A stretch of 64,000 nucleotides of DNA from Siderastrea siderea (lineage: Eukaryota > Cnidaria > Anthozoa > Scleractinia > Rhizangiidae): positions 33,210,152 to 33,274,151 of the forward strand of contig OZ034977.1 of the NCBI GenBank assembly GCA_964030785.1, read 5' to 3'. The notes beneath the pieces are model-generated. The model was given only the letters and a program-made list of their open reading frames with translations. It did no database searches and had not been told where the DNA came from. Positions 59,670 through 64,000 of the stretch are shown one piece after another. The position numbers and the translations under genes were made by a program. Numbering within the stretch: the stretch's first letter is position 1; each line of letters opens with the position of its first letter.

Positions 59670-60736
59670 TACATCGATGACGTAGTTGGAGCCGCACAGT
59701 GCACACGCCCCGAGTTGGAGCAGTTCATTGATTACGTCTGCAATTCCATCCAGCTCTCCAGTTCACTTTTAACATCAGTGTACTTGAACTGCCTTTCCTC
59801 GACATTAAGCTGGCAATCACCAACAACAAAATACAGACGTCCATACACTACAAGGAGACTGACACACACAACTATCTGCACTACACTTCGTTCCACCCAC
59901 GTCATTGCAAACAAGCAATACCATACAGCCAGTTTCTGCGTCTCCGACAGATATGTTCTAATGATGTGGACTTTTCTGAAAAAGCTGAGGAGATGTTGAC
60001 CTTTTTCAAACAACGGGGCTATCCTGAACCGCAACTGCATAATGATCTTCAGAGGGTCACAACCATCTCACGTGACGAGGAATTGTCCCCAACGCGTCTC
60101 AATGTTACCAATGTTGACAGAGTACCTCTAGTACTTACTTACCATCCTTTCAACACTGTAACGAGAAAGATCCTTTTAGAGAATTTCAACATCTTATCAA
60201 CTGATCCTGAGACACGTGGGATATTCCCTGAGCCGCCCCTCGTCCCATATCGACGCGACAAGAATCTCCGGGATTTCCTAGTACACTCCACTAGCGGCTC
60301 TCAGAGGCCCCTTGATGCTGGCTCTTTCCCCTGCCGTCGTCCCCGCTGTCAGACATGCCAGTACATTACTTCTCATACTGTTCTAAATGGGCCCAAGAGC
60401 TCACATACCATCCAAAATCGCTTCACCTGTCAGTCTGAGAACGTGGTGTACCGAATCACTTGCCGCCGTTGCACTAGCATGTACATCGGTGAGACCGGAA
60501 GGCGCCTACGGGAACGCTTAGGTGAACACCAGCGTAGCATCCACAACCGGTCTCTTGGGCTTCCTGTAGCTGAGCACTTCAACTCCACAAACCACACTAT
60601 AGATGACATCAGGGTCTGCGGGGTCAAGCAATGCAGCGGCAACAACACCAGTCGAAAGCGGAGGGAGATGCTATTAATCTTTGAGCTCGGCACGCTCAAG
60701 GCGGGCAGACTCAATATTAATTTCAGTTTTATTTGA
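59670..60736 (+). CDS. Penelope-like RT end plus intact GIY-YIG endonuclease
   Basis: Starts at the reverse transcriptase catalytic motif YIDD (59670-59681), continuing VVGAAQC and LEQFIDYVCN. A one-base deletion near 59743 shifts the frame, after which FTFNISVLELPFLDIKLAI, IHYKETDTHNYLHYTSFHPR and SQFLRLRQIC run on without a stop to 60736. From the ATG at 59966 the 256 residues include CRRPRCQTC (123-131), VVYRITCRRC (160-169), YIG (173-175) and GRRLRERLGEH (178-188): the GIY-YIG nuclease with its family CxxC insert and catalytic Tyr and Arg present. The ATG is only the first Met in an already open frame, not a natural start. Without a full reverse transcriptase the unit is non-autonomous. 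Confidence 0.8.
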
Positions 60737-60983
60737 GTACTTTCATTTCAGGCGCACGCACTTTGGTTGTTCGTTTCCTGTGCGCGCGCTTTACGTGCAC
60801 ATTTCTCAGTTAGGCTTTTGTATGGCGCAACGCGCATATTCCTGTACACTGAAGAAGGGCTATGCCCGAAATCTTTGTACTTTTACAAACTATGACACCT
60901 TAACGTGTTTACCTCGCGTATTAACTTTTTCTTATTATCAGTGGTGTCACGCATCAACTGAGCTTTGTCTCTTCTTTTGTCAT
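60737..60983 (+). repeat. Penelope 3' terminal region, copy 2
   Basis: About 90% identical to 58378-58620 and ending where both lose similarity after CTTTGTCTCTTCT. It contains the hammerhead-like motif at 60849-60872. Repetition at both unit ends fits a Penelope pseudo-LTR. Confidence 0.65.
60849..60872 (+). ncRNA. Hammerhead-like core, Penelope copy 2
   Basis: CTGAAGA, one A, perfect stem GGGC/GCCC with a UAU loop, then GAAA. The A between the core and stem II is not canonical, so activity is uncertain. Confidence 0.45.
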
Positions 60984-63549
60984 TTAAACCGGTTGGGTCA
61001 TTTAAACCGGTTCGCTAATTTGATATGGTTGGGTCAATTAAACCGGTTGCTCATTGATATGGTTGGGCCATTTGAACCGGTTGGGTCATTTGATATGGTT
61101 AGGCCATTTGAACCGGTTGAGACATTTGATATGGTTTGGCCATTTGAACTGGCTGTGTGATTTTGACATGGTTGGGCCATTTGAACCTATTGGCTCATTT
61201 GATCTGGTTGGATCGTTTAAACCGGTTGGGTGATTTGTTATGGGCGTGCCAATTGCACCAGTTGGATCACTTAACATGATTGGTCCATTTGAACCGGTTG
61301 AGTCATTTGATATGGCTGGGCAATTCGAACTGATTGGGTAATTTGAACCGGTTAGGTCATTTGATATGGTTGGGTCATATAAAACGGTTTCCTCATTCGA
61401 TATGGTTGGACCATTTTAACCGGTTGGGTTATTTTATCTGGTTGGGTCATTTGATATCGTTTGGCCATTTGAACCAGTTGGCTCATTTGATATGGTTGGG
61501 CCATTTTAGCCGGTTGGGCCATTTAAACTGGTTGGGTCATTTGAATCGGTTGGGTGATTTAAAGCGGTTCGCCAATTTGATATGGTTGGGCCATTTCAAC
61601 CAGTTGAGCCATTTAATATGGTTGGGCGATTTGAACTGGTTGGGTCTTTTGAACCTGTTGGGTCATTTGATATGGTTGGGTCATTTGATCTGGTTGGCTT
61701 ATTTGATATGATTGGCTTATTTGAGTCGGTTGGTTCATTTGATATGGTTGGGTCATTTGAACCTGTTGAGGCATTTGATATCCGTGGGCCATTTGAACTG
61801 GTTGGGTCATTTGATATTGTTGGGCCATTTGCACCGGTTGGCTCGTTTGATCTGTTTGTATCATTTGATCTGGTTGGTGTATTTGCTATGATAGGCTTAT
61901 TTGAGCCGGTTGGCTCATTTGATATGGTTGGGCCATTTGAACCGGTTGAGTCATTTATATGGTTGGGCCATATGAACTGCTTGGGTAATTTGAACGTGTT
62001 GGGTCATTTGATATGGTTGGGTCATTTGATATGGTTGGCTTATCTGATCTGATTGGCTTATTTGAGCCGGCTGGCTCATTTGATATGGTTGGGCCATTTG
62101 AACTGGTTGGTCATTTGATATGTTTGGCTGGGCCATTTGAACCAGTTTGCTCATTTGATATGGTTGGGCCATTTGAACCAGTTGGCTCATTTGATCTGGT
62201 TGGGTCATTTTATATGGTTGGGCCATTTGAACCGGTTGTCTCATTTGATATGGTTGGGTCATTTGAAATGGTTGGGTCATTTGATCCGGTGAGCTTATTT
62301 GATATGATTGGCTTATTTGAACTGGTTGGCTAATTTCATATAGTTGGGCCAGTTGAACTGGTTGAGTCATTTGATATGGATGGGCCATTTGAACTGATTG
62401 GGTCATTTGAACCTGTTGGGTCAGTTGATATGGTTGTGCCCTTTGAACTGGTTGGGTCATTTGATATGGTTGGCCCATTTAAACTGGTTGTTAAATTTGA
62501 ACTGGTTGGGTCACTTAAACCGGTTTTGTCATTTAAAGCGGTTCGCTCATTTGATATGGTAGGGTCAATTAAACAGGTTTGCTCATTTGATATGGTTGTG
62601 GCATTTGAAGCGGTTGGGTGATTTGATATTGTTGGGTCATTTGATATGGTTGGGCCATTTGAACCAGTTGAGTCATTTGATATGGTTTTGCCATTTGAAC
62701 AGGTTTGGTCATTTGATTTTGTTGGGCCATTTGAACCGGTTGCCTCATTTGATCTGGTTGGATCATTTGAATTGGCTGGGTCATTTGATATGGTTGGGCC
62801 ATTTGAACAATTGGCTCACTTCATATGATTGGTCCACTTGAACCGGTGTGCTCATTTGATATGGTTGGTCCCTTTGAACCAGTTGGGTCATTTGATCTGG
62901 TTGGGTCATTTGATATGGTTTGGCCATTTAAACCAGTTGGCTCATTTGATATGGTTCGGCCATTTAAACCGGTTGGGCCATTTGAAGTGGTTGGGTCATT
63001 TGATTTGGTTGGGCCATTTGAACCGGTTGGCTCTTTTAATATTGCTTGAGTCCTTTGATCTTGTTTGGCCTATTAGATATGATTGGCTTATTTGAGCGGG
63101 TTGCCTCATTTGATATGATTGGGCCATGTGAACCGGTTGAGTCATTTGATATGGTTGGGCCATCCGAACTGGTTGGGTCATTAGAACCAGTTAGGTCATT
63201 TGATATGGTTGGGTCATTTGATCTGGTTGGCTTATTTGATATGATTGGCTTATTTGAGCCGGTTGGCTCATTTGATATGGTTGGGACATTTGAACCCGTT
63301 GAGTTATTCGATATGGATGGGCCATTTGAACTGGCTGGGTCATTTGAACCTGCTGGCTCATTTGATATGGTTGGGCCATTTGAACTGGTTGGGTCATCTG
63401 ATATGGTTGGGCCATTTGAACTGGTTGGGTCATTTGAACCGGTTGGGTCATTTATACTGGTTCGCTCATTTGATATGGTTGGGTTTAATTAAACCGGTTT
63501 GCTCATTTTATATGGTTGGGCCATTTGAACTGGTTGGGTTATTTGATAT
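60984..63549 (+). repeat. 18-bp minisatellite array, fourth block
   Basis: Same unit and strand as the other blocks and begins immediately at the Penelope 3' end. Higher-order segments resemble those at 10.0-10.6 kb, for example the GGTTTTGTCATTTAAAGCGG region near 62520. Confidence 0.95.
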
Positions 63550-63705
63550 AAATAAATAAATCCCGCCGGGGTCAAAGATTTTTCTTTGATCCTGGTTCTC
63601 ATGTAGGGCAGTATTGCTCACTTCTAGCACTCATACATATACTTCACATGTTTATTTATTTCATTTCAGAGTGCTACGCGGTACATCACATTACTTACGA
63701 TACTG
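63550..63705. mobile_element. 156-bp insertion with 14-bp flanking repeat
   Basis: GGGTTATTTGATAT lies at 63536-63549 and 63706-63719. The insert begins with an AAAT repeat and contains GGATCAAAGAAAAATC on the minus strand. Read leftward it ends in an ATTT tail, SINE-like. The flanking repeat is weaker evidence than usual because the host array is itself repetitive. Confidence 0.55.
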
Positions 63706-64000
63706 GGGTTATTTGATATGGTTGGGTCATTTCAGATGGTTGGGCCATTTGAACCGGTTGAGACATTTGATATGGTTGGGCCATTTTAACTGGTTGGGTC
63801 ATTTGATATGGTTGGGCCATTTTAACTGGTTGTGTCATTTGATATGGTTGGGCCATTTTAACTGGTTGGGTCATTTGATATGGTTGGGCCATTTGAACAG
63901 GTTGGCTAATTTGATCTTCCATTTGAACCGGTTGGGTCATTTGATATGGTTGGGCCATTTAAACGGGTTTGCTCATTTGATATGGTTGGGCCATTTAAAC
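63706..64000 (+). repeat. 18-bp minisatellite, right edge
   Basis: Array continues to the window end, with a fairly regular 36-bp alternation of GATATGGTTGG and GCCATTTTAACTGG units. Confidence 0.9.

Larger units (their letters stand above)
57699..60983 (+). mobile_element. Two head-to-tail, truncated Penelope-like units inserted in the minisatellite
   Basis: Unit 1 (57699 to about 58620) is 5'-truncated: endonuclease part, then a 3' terminal region with a hammerhead-like motif. It is followed directly by the start of a second unit (N-terminal frame at 58659), foreign DNA (about 59085-59655), the end of the reverse transcriptase, an intact endonuclease and a second 3' terminal region ending at about 60983. 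Minisatellite lies on both sides. The left junction shares GGGTCACA with the element, suggesting microhomology. Head-to-tail units joined through a terminal repeat are a known Penelope arrangement. Confidence 0.8.

Overview
The window looks like an intron-bearing, AT-rich eukaryotic genome, most likely a cnidarian (coral or sea anemone). The inference rests on the repeat mix: Penelope-like retroelements with a GIY-YIG endonuclease, tRNA-derived SINEs, an L1-like LINE, a tnp2/DUF4218 transposase with introns, many small terminal-inverted-repeat (TIR) elements, and DUF7869-type proteins. I see no bacterial operons, rRNA, CRISPR array or confirmed standalone tRNA gene. Almost all of the sequence is mobile elements and tandem repeats. 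The only uninterrupted, gene-like coding sequences are a divergent pair at 30.0-33.4 kb, one Penelope endonuclease reading frame, and the C-terminal exons of the tnp2 gene.

Layout. (1) 1-56 and 9059-13534: a G-rich-strand minisatellite with an 18-bp unit, usually paired into 36-bp dimers. (2) 61-9054: a 9.0-kb DNA transposon inserted in the minisatellite, with TTAA flanks and long TIRs. It carries a three-exon transposase-like gene broken by stop codons and by a 463-bp TIR element. (3) 13535-15064: a non-satellite block holding the last exon of a tnp2/DUF4218 (CACTA-like) gene. (4) 15065-20713: a near-identical tandem copy of 9867-15064. Only this copy continues into the rest of the tnp2 gene, which runs leftward from about 23.2 kb. 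(5) 20.4-29.9 kb: a SINE with a nested TAA-flanked element, two Penelope-derived segments, a Mutator-like hairpin MITE, TA-flanked MITEs and a 5'-truncated LINE with a 15-bp target duplication.

(6) 30005-33445: two head-to-head genes about 200 bp apart. The rightward spliced gene encodes the N-terminal half of a DUF7869-type protein, and the leftward gene encodes its C-terminal RNase-H-like half. (7) 33.4-37.2 kb: mostly unrecognised DNA with palindromic MITEs. (8) 37.2-52.9 kb: an array of a roughly 95-bp satellite whose orientation flips repeatedly at palindromic junctions, with a recurring spacer and multi-kilobase duplications. (9) 53.8-57.7 kb and 61.0-64 kb: the 18-bp minisatellite again, on the same strand, interrupted at 57.7-61.0 kb by two head-to-tail Penelope units carrying hammerhead-like motifs.

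How parts relate. Nesting gives a relative history: minisatellite, then transposon insertions, then smaller elements inside them, then the 5.2-kb tandem duplication whose right breakpoint lies inside a nested element. The many long reading frames inside the two tandem repeats are by-products of repeat composition and are not annotated as genes. Family names come from recognising motifs by eye; no database search was possible.
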